A stretch of DNA of 47,153 bases, from NCBI GenBank assembly GCA_002449695.1, contig DJXI01000061.1:1-47153 (forward strand). The letters run 5' to 3'. Positions within the stretch are counted from its first letter, which is position 1. Every line of letters begins with the position of its first letter. The DNA comes from Verrucomicrobia bacterium UBA7008. GTDB lineage: Bacteria; Verrucomicrobiota; Kiritimatiellia; RFP12; UBA1067. Shown here one piece after another: positions 1 to 8,593 of this stretch. The notes beneath the pieces were generated by a model, which saw only the letters and a list, made by a program, of their open reading frames with translations, was not told where the DNA came from and ran no database searches. The position numbers were made by a program, and so were the translations under genes.

Positions 1-209
1 AGCGTCTTGTTGTGCGAGAGGATGAGCGTCGGACGGTTCCACCGCTGGATGAGGTTCGCCATCGTGAACGTCTTGCCGCTGCCGGTGACGCCCTGGAGGA
101 CGAGACGGTTCTCGCCGCGCGCGAGGCCGGCGCAGAGCGCGGCGACCGCGTCGGGCTGGTCGCCCGTCGGCTTGAACGTCGACGTGAGTCTGAAGAGCTG
201 TTCCGCCAT
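1..209 (-). CDS. uvrB: UvrB, excinuclease ABC subunit B (N-terminus only)
   Basis: The first 69 codons of UvrB, the helicase-like damage-verification subunit of nucleotide excision repair, which works with UvrA and UvrC. The visible part reads [20 protein letters not shown], then the Walker A motif [10 protein letters not shown] and the conserved [10 protein letters not shown] segment, an unmistakable UvrB N-terminus. The gene runs off the left edge of the window. It starts 37 bp after the symporter stop on the same strand, so it may be co-transcribed with the sialidase/symporter pair, although no function links them. Confidence 0.95.
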   Translation of the reverse strand, partial: MAEQLFRLTSTFKPTGDQPDAVAALCAGLARGENRLVLQGVTGSGKTFTMANLIQRWNRPTLILSHNKT

Positions 210-246
210 CGCACCGCCCGCGCGCGCGGGCCGCCGGGTCCGCGCG

Positions 247-2838
247 TCAGGCGTTTTTCTTCAGCGTCTTGAGCGTGAGGCCGGTCAGGTCCTTCCCCTT
301 CTCGTTCAGGACGAGCGAGGCGAGGGAGGCGACGGCGACGCAGACGACCAGCCCGATGCCGCCCAGGAGGAACGGATGGAACTTGAGGCCGAAGACGTCG
401 CAGTGCAGGATCTCGCAGCTGAAGCAGACGAAGTAGTTCGCCGCGAGGCCGAGGACGGCCGCGACGCCCTTGATGCGCGGCATGAAGACGCCCATGAAGA
501 AGAGACCCGTGAGGCCCGCCGTCAGCATCGCGATGTACTTGTTGAAGTTGTCGAACAGCGCCGACGACTCCATGCGCGCGAGCGTCAGGGCCGCGAGAAT
601 GCCGATGATGCCGACGACGTACGTGCAGACCTGGCCGCAGCGGATCTGCGCCTTGCCGGGGATGTCCGGCTTGAAGCGCTTGATGAAATCGGTGACGACG
701 GCGGTCGACGCGGACGAGAGGTTCGCGGAGAGAGTCGAGATCGTCGCCGCGAAGACGGCCGCGATGACGAGGCCCGCGAGCCACGGCGGCATTTCCGTCG
801 CCATGAAGATCGGAAGGACCGAGTCGCCCTTCGGCATCGTCACGTCCATCGCCTCCGGGTGCGTGTGGTAGAACGCGAAGAGCGCCATGCCGATGCCGTA
901 GAACACGATCTGCGCGAAGACCGACATGCAGCCGTTGAACCACAGCGAGCGCTTCGTCGCGTTCTCGTCGGGCGTCGCGATGTAGCGCTGGATGACGCAC
1001 TGGTCGGACGTATAGCTGGAGAGGTTCGAGATGAGGCCCTGCACCGCGACGACCCAGAAGACGGGCTGCGTCAGGATGAGGCGGAAGTCCCACATCCGGT
1101 TCTTGCCGTAGTCGCTCGCGACGGTCCAGAACGTCGAGACGTGCTCGCCGGGCGCGCCCGTCTTCAGGATGAGGAGGACGAGCACCGAAACCGCGCCGCC
1201 CATGAGGACGATGCCCTGCACGAAGTCGGACCAGATGACGGCCTCAAGACCGCCGAGCGAGCAGTAGATCATCGTGAGGATGCCGCAGATGAGAATGCAC
1301 GCGTCGATGGAGATGCCCGTCACCGCGTTGAGCGCAATCGCGGGGAGGAGCGTGACGACCGCGACGCGGCAGACCATGAAGACGACGAACGCCGCCGAGC
1401 CGAACAGCCGCACGCCGAGGTTGAAGCGCTTTTCAAGGTACTCGTAGGCGGAGGTGATGCCGAGGCGGCAGAAGAACGGCAGATAGTAGTAGATCGCGAC
1501 GGGCGCCATGCCGATGATGAAGAACGCCATCACGAAGTAGCGCCAGTCCTGGAGATACGCTTGCGTCGGAATCGCGATGAACGTGATGGACGAGAGCATC
1601 GTCGCGAAAATACTCATGCCCGCGACATACCACGGAATGCGGTTGCCGCCGCGGAAGTAGTCGTTCTCGTCCTTCTTCTTGAAGATGAAGAAGCACGCCA
1701 TGCCGACCATCACGAGCGCGTAGACGCCGACGACCGCCCACGCCATCGCACCGAACTTGCCCGTCTTGCGGAAGCTCGCGACCGAGACCGCGTTCGTGCG
1801 CGTCGCCGGCGCGACCTCGCCGCCCGCGAGAAGAAGCGTGTACTGCTCGGGCGTCTTGCCGGGCCTGATGCCCGCCGCCGCGCCGCAGCGCGGCGAATCT
1901 GCCGCGGCGATTTCGCCATATTCGCACCAGGCGTCCGTCACGGCGTTGTAGGCGAGAATCTTCCGCTGCCAGCCGAGCTTCACGGGGTCGGTTTCGGTCG
2001 AGCCGCGCAGCGCACGGTCGACCCACCCCTTCTCGCCGAAGCCGCCGACGAGCAGGATGTGCTGATGGCCGCTCGGCAGGAACGCCGCGCCGATCGTCGT
2101 CGTGTTCGCGGGAAGGTCGCTGAGGCGCTTCCACGCGCCCTCCTCGTTGTCGCGGTCCATGTGCACCTTCGAAAGGACAAGCGCGTAGCCGTCGTGCAGC
2201 GGCTCTTTGGTTTCGACGTCGTATCCGCCGTAGATGACGAGCATCTTTTCCTTCTGGTCGCCGTTCTGGACGGCGGCGACCATCTGCGCGCGCGGCACGA
2301 GACGCGGCAGGGGGAACTGACGCCACACGAAGTCGTCACCGACCTTGCCGAGATCGGCCACGAAGACGTGCGTCGACGCGACGACATACACTGTCGAACC
2401 GTCCGCCGCCGCCGCGCCCATCGCGACCGGATCCGGCAGCGACCGCGGAAGCGGCGTGACGCGCACCGCGCCGTTTTCGACCGTCAGCAGGAAGGCGTCG
2501 TCGAATACCTTTGTCCCGTCCGTTCCGCCCGCGCAGAAAATGCCCTTCGACGTCTCGCAGCTGACGCCCTCGGCGACCGGATGCGGCAGTTCGCCGACTT
2601 TTGTCCAGGTGCCGTCCGGCCCGCGCACGGCGATGTCCGTGCGGTACGTCTTGACGCCGTCGACGAAATCGCTGCCGCCCGCGACGAGGAACGAGCCGTC
2701 CGGCAGAAAGCCCGCGAACGGACGCGCCACCTTCACGGGCGCGGCCTCGGGCGACTTCCACTCCACGGCGATCGGCGTCGCCGCGCTCCCCACGAATCCG
2801 GCGACGGCGGCCAGGATCGCGACTGTCAGTTTTTTCAT
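247..2838 (-). CDS. Kelch (NanM-like mutarotase) - sodium:solute symporter fusion
   Basis: 863 residues with two parts. After a signal peptide (about residues 1-20), residues 20-370 contain kelch-like blades (repeated [34 protein letters not shown]), as in the periplasmic N-acetylneuraminate mutarotase NanM. From about residue 385 there are roughly 13 hydrophobic segments with sodium:solute symporter (SSS) features, including the [15 protein letters not shown] start and [15 protein letters not shown]. By family knowledge, NanM domains convert alpha- to beta-sialic acid and SSS proteins import it with sodium. The next gene upstream is a sialidase, 39 bp away. Substrate is therefore inferred to be sialic acid; another sugar acid is possible. 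No catabolic nan genes are visible. Confidence 0.87.
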   Translation of the reverse strand: MKKLTVAILAAVAGFVGSAATPIAVEWKSPEAAPVKVARPFAGFLPDGSFLVAGGSDFVDGVKTYRTDIAVRGPDGTWTKVGELPHPVAEGVSCETSKGIFCAGGTDGTKVFDDAFLLTVENGAVRVTPLPRSLPDPVAMGAAAADGSTVYVVASTHVFVADLGKVGDDFVWRQFPLPRLVPRAQMVAAVQNGDQKEKMLVIYGGYDVETKEPLHDGYALVLSKVHMDRDNEEGAWKRLSDLPANTTTIGAAFLPSGHQHILLVGGFGEKGWVDRALRGSTETDPVKLGWQRKILAYNAVTDAWCEYGEIAAADSPRCGAAAGIRPGKTPEQYTLLLAGGEVAPATRTNAVSVASFRKTGKFGAMAWAVVGVYALVMVGMACFFIFKKKDENDYFRGGNRIPWYVAGMSIFATMLSSITFIAIPTQAYLQDWRYFVMAFFIIGMAPVAIYYYLPFFCRLGITSAYEYLEKRFNLGVRLFGSAAFVVFMVCRVAVVTLLPAIALNAVTGISIDACILICGILTMIYCSLGGLEAVIWSDFVQGIVLMGGAVSVLVLLILKTGAPGEHVSTFWTVASDYGKNRMWDFRLILTQPVFWVVAVQGLISNLSSYTSDQCVIQRYIATPDENATKRSLWFNGCMSVFAQIVFYGIGMALFAFYHTHPEAMDVTMPKGDSVLPIFMATEMPPWLAGLVIAAVFAATISTLSANLSSASTAVVTDFIKRFKPDIPGKAQIRCGQVCTYVVGIIGILAALTLARMESSALFDNFNKYIAMLTAGLTGLFFMGVFMPRIKGVAAVLGLAANYFVCFSCEILHCDVFGLKFHPFLLGGIGLVVCVAVASLASLVLNEKGKDLTGLTLKTLKKNA

Positions 2839-2877
2839 TTTCTTCTCCTTGTCAATGGACGGTTGTGCGCCCGGGGA

Positions 2878-3969
2878 TTATTTCCTGTTGAAGAATTCCG
2901 CCACGACATCCGCGCGCGGCACGGTGACAAAGTTGATCGTGGCGTAACCCGCGCCCTCGTAAAGAACGCCGATGTCGCCGTTCTTCAGAATGGCCATGTC
3001 GGAATAGGCCGCACCGCCCGGACAGATGCACAGGCCCTCGCCCCACGTGGCCCCGTCGTCGAGGGAGGCGCGGATGTGGAGCTGCGCGCGGCGCGACGGG
3101 CTGTTGCAGTTTGTGAAGAGGAGCGTCTTGCCGTAGCGCATGATCTGCGCGTTGCACTGCGGATCGGCGAGCGTCGTGTCGTAGCGCGACTGCCAGGTGC
3201 GCCCGCCGTCGCGCGTGACGTGGATCTGCCGCCCGCCGCCGCGCCAGCGCGAGTTGATCATCCACGCGCCGTCGGAAAGTTCCACAACCTTGCACTCGTC
3301 GCCGTTCTTCACCGGATTGCCCATCGCCTTCCACGTCTTGCCGTGGTCGTCGGAACCGAAGAGCGCGTTGCCGTCGTTCACGTGGACGATCGTGTGGAGG
3401 AGCTTGCCGGACTTCGTCTGGATGCCGGATCCGGACGTGATGAAGATGAACCCGCCGGCGCTGTCGGGTTTGCCGAACGGCCACGCGGGGAACGCGATGT
3501 CCTTCGTGATGTTACGCGGCGCGGACCAGGTCGCGCCGTTGTCGGCGGACTCCTGGACGTAGAACTGGTAGATGCCGCGCTGCTTCACGCTTTCCCACAC
3601 GTTATAGAAGAGGAAGATCTTGCCCGCCTGCCGGTCGACGATGAACGACGGATCGCTGCCCGCCCAGCGCTCCTCCGCGCTCCACGGCCACGTCCACGAA
3701 TTGACGGCGTCGGTCCAGGTGCGGCCGTCGTCGCTCGAACGGCGGATCGAGATGTTGATGGGCTTGGCGTGGTTCAGGTCGCCGCCGCCCTCCTTGCGCG
3801 CGTCGCACGCGGCGACGAGATCGCCGTTCGGCGCGGTGCACAAGGCCGGAATGCGGTAGACGGCGATGCCGCGCGCACCGTTCTGCCACAAGGTCGTCGT
3901 TTCGCCGAGCGCGGCTTCGCACGTCGCCGCCGCAGCGCCCAGCAAGAGACCGATCAGTACTTTCTTCAT
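2878..3969 (-). CDS. Exo-alpha-sialidase (GH33-type neuraminidase), secreted
   Basis: 363 residues with an N-terminal signal peptide (MKKVLIGLLLGAAAATCEAA). It shows the sialidase YRIP motif (residues 38-41) and five Asp-boxes of the S-X-D-X-G-X-T-W type, near residues 78, 141, 206, 252 and 302. Likely catalytic residues are Arg39, Glu230, the arginines in RWRGGGR, and the nucleophile Tyr322 in AYSDMA with Glu338 nearby. The enzyme releases terminal sialic acid from glycans such as mucin, outside the cytoplasm. It is first in an operon with the kelch-symporter gene. The ATG has a GGGGG ribosome-binding site 8 bp upstream. Confidence 0.93.
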   Translation of the reverse strand: MKKVLIGLLLGAAAATCEAALGETTTLWQNGARGIAVYRIPALCTAPNGDLVAACDARKEGGGDLNHAKPINISIRRSSDDGRTWTDAVNSWTWPWSAEERWAGSDPSFIVDRQAGKIFLFYNVWESVKQRGIYQFYVQESADNGATWSAPRNITKDIAFPAWPFGKPDSAGGFIFITSGSGIQTKSGKLLHTIVHVNDGNALFGSDDHGKTWKAMGNPVKNGDECKVVELSDGAWMINSRWRGGGRQIHVTRDGGRTWQSRYDTTLADPQCNAQIMRYGKTLLFTNCNSPSRRAQLHIRASLDDGATWGEGLCICPGGAAYSDMAILKNGDIGVLYEGAGYATINFVTVPRADVVAEFFNRK

Positions 3970-4013
3970 CTTTTTATCCCCCTGTTTTTAATCGCCAGTT
4001 TCAACTGACGCAC

Positions 4014-4042
4014 ATTATCTCAAACCGCGCGCAATCTGTCTA
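4014..4042 (-). promoter_or_regulatory. Promoter of the sialidase operon
   Basis: On the minus strand TAGACA (4042-4037) and GATAAT (4019-4014) are separated by 17 bp, and the -10 is extended (TGAGATAAT). This leaves an untranslated leader of about 38 nt before the sialidase ATG at 3969. Confidence 0.65.
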
Positions 4043-4053
4043 CTGTTATTTTT

Positions 4054-4133
4054 GAGGTTTAGAAGTTTAGAAGTTTGGAAGTTTGGAATCTGAGGAGTCT
4101 AGGAGTCTAGAAGTCTAGAATCCTAGAATTCTA
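4054..4133. repeat. Degenerate 8-bp tandem array, 10 units
   Basis: Ten consecutive octamers in perfect 8-bp phase: gaggttta, gaagttta, gaagtttg (x2), gaatctga, ggagtcta (x2), gaagtcta, gaatccta, gaattcta. The units drift gradually, from GAAGTTTA on the left to GNAGTCTA on the right. It lies in the divergent region between the sialidase operon and mnmG. A second, related array is at 39731-39786. Function unknown. Confidence 0.8.
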
Positions 4134-4260
4134 TTGCTCCGGCAATTAAAGGGTTTGATTTGCATCAGGGAGGGACGGGCTCTGTCCCGTCCGTCATATG
4201 TGGCCGCGACGGAGCGCGGCCCTCCCAATGAATCAACCCCATTTGTTGCCGTTTCTATAG
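4132..4260. repeat. 129-bp palindromic repeat, copy 1
   Basis: This copy matches 4569-4696 at all but two positions (one substitution, one single-base indel). Inside are a small palindrome ATTGC-TCCG-GCAAT, a hairpin GACGGG-CTCTGT-CCCGTC (4174-4191) and a hairpin GGCCGCG-ACGGAG-CGCGGCC (4202-4221). GGGAG (4168-4172) can pair with CTCCC (4222-4226) around both, giving a three-way junction. It looks like a REP/BIME-type intergenic element; the short open frames across it are not convincing genes. Confidence 0.85.
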
Positions 4261-4568
4261 GCTCCCACAGCCGATGCGCTGACGATCTCTTATGGAAAGT
4301 TGATACAGCCAATCATTATTGATACTTATCGCAAAATTGTTGATAACTCTTTAACAACTGTTGACATGAGATTACAATTATCCACTTGACAAAACCGCCC
4401 ACCGGCGTTCAAACCCCCTTTTTATTGGGTTTTGAGCAATAATGACACAGAGAATTGTCGCATAATACTATTCTTTTCATTGTTTACAAATCCGTTGATA
4501 ATTTAGACTGCATTCCTGTGCACGACCTCATATTACTGGGCTGGACAAATTTCTGACACGCACGCAAT
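4261..4568. other. AT-rich segment with DnaA-box-like sites (candidate oriC)
   Basis: No gene here. It is an AT-rich stretch bounded by the two 129-bp repeats, upstream of mnmG-dnaA-dnaN. It contains TGTTGATAA (4338-4346, reverse of TTATCAACA), TTATCCACT (4378-4386, one mismatch to the E. coli consensus TTATCCACA) and CGTTGATAA (4493-4501), plus an inverted TTAACAACTGTTGAC at 4351-4365. Many bacteria place oriC beside mnmG or dnaA. The dnaA-dnaN gap (8318-8593) and the 11630-11738 cluster are rival candidates. Confidence 0.5.
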
Positions 4569-4696
4569 TATTGCTCCGGCAATTAAAAGGTTTGATTTGC
4601 ATCAGGGAGGACGGGCTCTGTCCCGTCCGTCATATGTGGCCGCGACGGAGCGCGGCCCTCCCAATGAATCAACCCCATTTGTTGCCGTTTCTATAG
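4569..4696. repeat. 129-bp palindromic repeat, copy 2
   Basis: A direct copy of 4132-4260, offset by 437 bp and lacking one G in the GGGAGG run. It has the same two internal hairpins and outer stem. It ends about 80 bp before the mnmG promoter. The near identity of the two copies implies recent duplication or gene conversion. Confidence 0.85.
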
Positions 4697-4777
4697 TGAG
4701 AATCGGATCCATGTACGGAGCCAACATGTCGCCGAAGTTGGATCAATTCCAGCTGACACAATACAAGTGGGATTTGA

Positions 4778-4790
4778 TATACTAACGTTC
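4778..4790 (+). promoter_or_regulatory. mnmG promoter -10, leaderless start
   Basis: Extended -10 TGATATACT, with TATACT at 4778-4783, only 7 bp from the ATG at 4791. A transcript starting the usual 6-8 bp downstream of the -10 would begin at or next to the start codon, and no Shine-Dalgarno sequence is present. Confidence 0.6.
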
Positions 4791-6812
4791 ATGAGCAAAC
4801 CAAGCGATTTCTTTGACGTGATTGTGGTCGGCGGCGGCCATGCCGGGTGCGAAGCCGCCCTCGCCGCCGCGCGGATGGGCGCACGCACCCTTCTTGTGAC
4901 CGCCCAGACAGCCGCCATCGCGCAAATGCCGTGCAATCCGTCGATCGGCGGCCTTGCCAAAAGCCATCTCGTCTATGAGCTCGATGCCCTCGGCGGCGAA
5001 ATGGGCCGAAATGCCGACGCAACGGCGCTGCAGGTCAAAACGCTGAACCTCTCGCGCGGGCCGGCCGTGCGGGCGACGCGCGCGCAATGCGCCAAGAAAG
5101 AATATGCCGCACGGATGCAGACTGTCATCACCCGGCAACCGAATTTGACCGTGTTGGAGGATGCCGTCATCGGGATTGAGACTGAGGGAACAGAAGGAAA
5201 TTCCAGACGCGCAACCGGCGTGCAGACTGAAAAACACGGTCGGATGGGTGCCCAGACAGTTGTCGTGACCGCCGGAACGACCCTGCGCGGCCGAATCTGG
5301 ATCGGAAATGAATGCACCGAAAGCGGTGGTGACGGCCGTCCGGCCGTCAATCAACTCTCCGCCTGTCTGGAAAATCTCGGTTTTGAGCTCATCCGCCTAA
5401 AAACGGGTACGCCACCGCGAATCAAGGCCTCCAGTTGTGATTTCACCAAGTGTGTACGGCAGGACGGTGAAAATCCGCGTCCGATGTTCCACGTGGAACA
5501 TTTCACCGGTTCTTTTTCATCTGAAACTACCACAGAAAGCGATTTTTTACATGTTGTTGGTCCAACTGTCTCAAATAGGGGCGCTGTTCCGTCCGAATTT
5601 ATGAATGTTCCACGTGGAACAACTGACAATCTGTGTCCAAATACAGACACAGACTCCGATTCAGCTTCTTTACAAAGCCCCGTACAAGAGACTGTTCCAC
5701 ATGGAACATTGGGTGAATTTCCGTGCTGGATGACGCACACAACGCCGGAGACACACTGCATCATACGCGACAACCTCGCGCGTTCGGCACTGTACGGCGG
5801 TGCCATTCGCGGGACGGGCGTGCGCTATTGCCCATCCATCGAGGATAAAATTGTCCGTTTTGCTGACGCGAAGCAACACCATGTGATGCTGGAGCCAGAG
5901 GATTCGGCCGGTCAAATCATCTACCCGAACGGTCTCAGCTGCTCGTTGCCGCGCGACATTCAGGAGCAGATGGTGCATTCGGTGCCGGGTCTTGAACAGG
6001 CTGAATTTCTCGCCTACGCCTATGCCATCGAATATGACGGCATTGATGCGCGTGAACTGACGCACGCACTTGAATCCAAGCGGATTGAAGGCCTCTTCTT
6101 TGCCGGTCAGATCAACGGCACGACCGGATACGAGGAAGCGGCCGCGCAGGGCTTGATGGCCGGAATCAATGCGGCCCTTCGGACACAGGGACGCGCACCA
6201 CTCGTTTTGAGCCGCCAGGATGCCTACATCGGCGTGATGATCGACGATCTGGTGACAAAAGGGACGGATGAACCGTATCGGATGTTCACAAGCCGTGCCG
6301 AGCGCCGCCTGCTGCTCCGGCAGGACAATGCCCGTCTGCGTCTTGTCGATGCCGCTGCGTACGCCGGAATTCTACCGCCCGAACAGATTGCCGCCACGCG
6401 TGCTGTGAAAGCATGGCTGGAACGGGTCGAAACGGAAAAAATTGAAATTGAAAATCTCTTCACTGAGCAAGAAAATCCGCTGACAAACAGTAACTGTGCA
6501 ATCGAACGATGGTTCAGCAGGGCAGAACTTGCTGAAGAAGCAAAGATTATACGACATTATGCGCCCTATCTTGAACAAGAGGAAAAGGCCGCCAAACGCG
6601 CCAAGCAGGACGAAAACATCAAGATACCGCGCTGGCTGGACTACGCGCGCTGCACCGCCGTGCGCTTCGAGAGCCGCGAGAAACTGAAGAAGTACCGCCC
6701 GGAGACACTGGCGCAGGCCGCACGCATTCCCGGCGTCAATCCGGCCGATATCGCCGTCCTGGCTGTCATCATCAAACGCGGTTCAATAGACGTTATCAAC
6801 AAAAGCTGTTGA
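4791..6812 (+). CDS. mnmG: MnmG (GidA), tRNA uridine 5-carboxymethylaminomethyl modification enzyme
   Basis: 673 residues from the ATG at 4791; an in-frame ATG at 4767 lies upstream of the -10 and is not used. MnmG is an FAD enzyme that with MnmE modifies wobble U34 of certain tRNAs. The FAD-binding [14 protein letters not shown] is at the N-terminus, followed by [35 protein letters not shown] and [16 protein letters not shown]. The C-terminus has the usual [13 protein letters not shown] helices. Unusual is an extra stretch of about 50-55 residues at roughly 232-308, inside a loop that is short in E. coli MnmG. It is Thr/Ser/Asp-rich and contains three parS-like DNA palindromes. The gene sits just upstream of dnaA. 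Confidence 0.97.
   Translation: MSKPSDFFDVIVVGGGHAGCEAALAAARMGARTLLVTAQTAAIAQMPCNPSIGGLAKSHLVYELDALGGEMGRNADATALQVKTLNLSRGPAVRATRAQCAKKEYAARMQTVITRQPNLTVLEDAVIGIETEGTEGNSRRATGVQTEKHGRMGAQTVVVTAGTTLRGRIWIGNECTESGGDGRPAVNQLSACLENLGFELIRLKTGTPPRIKASSCDFTKCVRQDGENPRPMFHVEHFTGSFSSETTTESDFLHVVGPTVSNRGAVPSEFMNVPRGTTDNLCPNTDTDSDSASLQSPVQETVPHGTLGEFPCWMTHTTPETHCIIRDNLARSALYGGAIRGTGVRYCPSIEDKIVRFADAKQHHVMLEPEDSAGQIIYPNGLSCSLPRDIQEQMVHSVPGLEQAEFLAYAYAIEYDGIDARELTHALESKRIEGLFFAGQINGTTGYEEAAAQGLMAGINAALRTQGRAPLVLSRQDAYIGVMIDDLVTKGTDEPYRMFTSRAERRLLLRQDNARLRLVDAAAYAGILPPEQIAATRAVKAWLERVETEKIEIENLFTEQENPLTNSNCAIERWFSRAELAEEAKIIRHYAPYLEQEEKAAKRAKQDENIKIPRWLDYARCTAVRFESREKLKKYRPETLAQAARIPGVNPADIAVLAVIIKRGSIDVINKSC
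5485..5500. promoter_or_regulatory. parS-like site 1 within mnmG
   Basis: A perfect 16-bp palindrome TGTTCCACGTGGAACA, the classic chromosomal parS sequence bound by ParB/Spo0J. It is read by mnmG as MFHVEH (residues 232-237). No parA or parB gene is in the window. Confidence 0.85.
5606..5621. promoter_or_regulatory. parS-like site 2 within mnmG
   Basis: A second perfect TGTTCCACGTGGAACA, 121 bp after the first. It is read in a different codon phase, as NVPRGT (residues 272-277), so the DNA rather than the peptide is what repeats. Confidence 0.85.
5693..5708. promoter_or_regulatory. parS-like site 3 within mnmG (one mismatch)
   Basis: TGTTCCACATGGAACA differs from the perfect sites by one central base. 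It is read as TVPHGT (residues 301-306), in the same phase as site 2. Confidence 0.75.
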
Positions 6813-6815
6813 TAA
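6793..6815. promoter_or_regulatory. Inverted DnaA-box pair at mnmG end / dnaA upstream
   Basis: TTATCAACA (6793-6801), five bases, then TGTTGATAA (6807-6815) form a perfect inverted repeat across the mnmG stop codon. It sits about 50 bp upstream of the dnaA -10. DnaA commonly represses its own gene through upstream boxes, so autoregulation is likely, though a DnaA role for this variant box is inferred. Confidence 0.6.
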
Positions 6816-6867
6816 GTTGAAAACATCAGTTGACTTCTTGTCGTTGGCTTCACACGGCAATTTATGA

Positions 6868-6873
6868 TATATT
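6868..6873 (+). promoter_or_regulatory. dnaA promoter -10
   Basis: Extended -10 TGATATATT with TATATT at 6868-6873, 28 bp before the dnaA ATG at 6902. No clear -35 is visible. Confidence 0.5.
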
Positions 6874-6901
6874 CTGCCGTGACAGCCAAATCAGAAGCAG
6901 T

Positions 6902-8317
6902 ATGAGCAATGAAAAAATAGACCTTGCAATGAAGGAACTGTGGGAGCGCGCCAAGGCGATCTTCCTGTCCACATTGCGCTCCGACGAGGAGAAGAGTCAG
7001 GCCGCACGCTATTTCTCGATGATCACCTCGGTCTGCGTGGAAAACGGCGTCTTCCAGATTCTGACGCTCAACAGTTTTGCGGCGGACTTTCTCAAGACCG
7101 AATATGCCGAACGGTTGAAGACCTGTCTGGACCTCGCAGGGGGTGACAAGTCCCTCAGCCTGGCGTTCCGGTGCAGCCCGTCCGCGCAGCCGCCGATCAT
7201 TCTGCCGCCGTCACCGGCCGCGGCGGCCGCACCGAGCCGGTCCGTCAACACGTTCATTTCGACGATGCCGCTCAACGATGACTACACCTTTGACGAATTT
7301 GTGGAAGGGCCGTCTAACAGCTACGCCTACGCCGCCGCCAAAGGCGTTGCGGAACATCCGGGCGAAATCGGTTTCAATCCGCTTTTCATCCACGGCGGGA
7401 CCGGTCTCGGCAAGACGCATCTCATGCAGGCGATCGGCAACGAAGTGCGCCGGATCAAGCCCACGCTTTCCGTCTGCTACCTGACGACCGAGACGTTCCT
7501 GAACGAATACGTCAATTCGCTTCAGAAAGGACGCGCGGCCATCACCGAGTTCCAGAACAAGTACCGCAAGATCGACGTGCTGCTTGTCGACGACGTGCAG
7601 TTCCTGCAGAAGGGCAAGCAGTTCCAGGAGGAATTCTTCAACACGTTCAACGCGCTGAAGGACGCCCACAAGCAGATCGTCATGACGTCCGATGTCGCGC
7701 CCAAGAATCTGTCGGTTCTGGAAGAGCGCCTCATCTCGCGCTTCGAGGGCGGCATGGTGCAGGAGATTGAATCGCCCAGCTACGAAACGCGCCTCGCGAT
7801 TCTGCAGAAAAAGGCGGAAGGCATCACGCCCGTCATTCCCGACTACGCCATCCGTTTCATCGCCGACCGCATCAAAAGCCACGTGCGCGCGATGGAAGGC
7901 GCGCTTGCAAAGATCAAGATCGCGATGCTGCTCAATCCCGGCGTGTCGCTCACGAACGAGATGATGACGCGCGCGCTGAAGGATCTGATCGAAAAGGAGC
8001 ACAACATCAAAAAGCTGACGATCCGCGAGATCCAGGAGGCCGTCGCGCGCAAATACGGCGTGACGATCGAACAGATCCTCTCGCCCGAGCGCACGCAGTC
8101 GCTCGTGACGCCGCGGCAGCTGGCGATGTACATCTCGCGCAAATACTCGTCCAAAAGCCTTCAGGAAATCTCTGAACCGTTCGGCAAGACGCACGCAACC
8201 GTCCTGCACGGCGTCAAATCCATCACCAAACGCCTCGACGTGGAGGAGGAACTGCGCGAAACACTGCACCAGATTCTCAACGAATTCGGCATCAACCCGG
8301 ACGAGACGGTCAATTGA
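6902..8317 (+). CDS. dnaA: DnaA, chromosomal replication initiator
   Basis: 471 residues from the ATG at 6902; the in-frame ATG at 6830 is rejected because it precedes the -10. DnaA is the AAA+ initiator that binds DnaA boxes and opens oriC. Domain I covers about residues 1-85, with an Ala/Pro-rich linker near 100-120. Walker A GGTGLGKTH is near residue 165, Walker B LLVDDVQFLQ near 225, and the ISRFEGG sensor region follows. The C-terminal domain IV carries PRQLAMYISRKYSSKS and the signature GKTHATVLHGVKSI, a variant of the DHTTV/HSTV type. Clusters of TTATCAACA-like sites lie on both sides of the gene. Confidence 0.98.
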   Translation: MSNEKIDLAMKELWERAKAIFLSTLRSDEEKSQAARYFSMITSVCVENGVFQILTLNSFAADFLKTEYAERLKTCLDLAGGDKSLSLAFRCSPSAQPPIILPPSPAAAAAPSRSVNTFISTMPLNDDYTFDEFVEGPSNSYAYAAAKGVAEHPGEIGFNPLFIHGGTGLGKTHLMQAIGNEVRRIKPTLSVCYLTTETFLNEYVNSLQKGRAAITEFQNKYRKIDVLLVDDVQFLQKGKQFQEEFFNTFNALKDAHKQIVMTSDVAPKNLSVLEERLISRFEGGMVQEIESPSYETRLAILQKKAEGITPVIPDYAIRFIADRIKSHVRAMEGALAKIKIAMLLNPGVSLTNEMMTRALKDLIEKEHNIKKLTIREIQEAVARKYGVTIEQILSPERTQSLVTPRQLAMYISRKYSSKSLQEISEPFGKTHATVLHGVKSITKRLDVEEELRETLHQILNEFGINPDETVN

Positions 8318-8593
8318 CAACAGGAACAGACGCTGTTGACAACTGTTCGACAGACGGTCGATCCCGACAGCGCAGACAGGCGCGCGCAGGAAGATGACAA
8401 CACCGATCAACAGGAAGCGACCGACGGCATCAACAGGACGAAAGACGTTTCCGACCAGTAAAAACAGGCACGACAGCAACTTATCAACAGTATCAACAAT
8501 CCTACTAATGACATCATCACTCTTTAACTGAACAGTATTATTTGATACAATAACCGCCGCTGAAAAAAAGACTTATCACAGAAAGAGGACAAA
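8318..8593. other. dnaA-dnaN intergenic region with DnaA-box-like sites and dnaN promoter
   Basis: 276 bp without a gene. It holds many TCAACA/TGTTGA motifs: TTGACAACA (8318-8326), TGTTGACAA (8334-8342), TTATCAACA (8481-8489) and GTATCAACA (8490-8498). An extended -10 TGATACAAT (TACAAT 8546-8551) probably drives dnaN. The last 130 bp are AT-rich relative to the neighbours. This is a second possible oriC or a DnaA-titration/regulatory site. Confidence 0.5.

Noticed and set aside
7..4008. A 1333-codon open frame on the plus strand opposite uvrB, the symporter and the sialidase.
   Set aside because: It is low in complexity (Arg/Ala/Asp/Glu-rich), antisense to three genes with clear motifs, and is the usual by-product of strong GC bias at third codon positions.
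4545..4560. AATTTCTGACA near 4547 resembles the core of the 19-bp unit at 30009.
   Set aside because: An 11-bp match with different flanks in 47 kb is compatible with chance; not treated as a repeat family.
4134..4785. Short open frames (about 62 codons) in the two 129-bp repeats encoding a shared peptide.
   Set aside because: The shared peptide simply reflects the repeated palindromic DNA; there is no ribosome-binding site and the frames cross hairpins.
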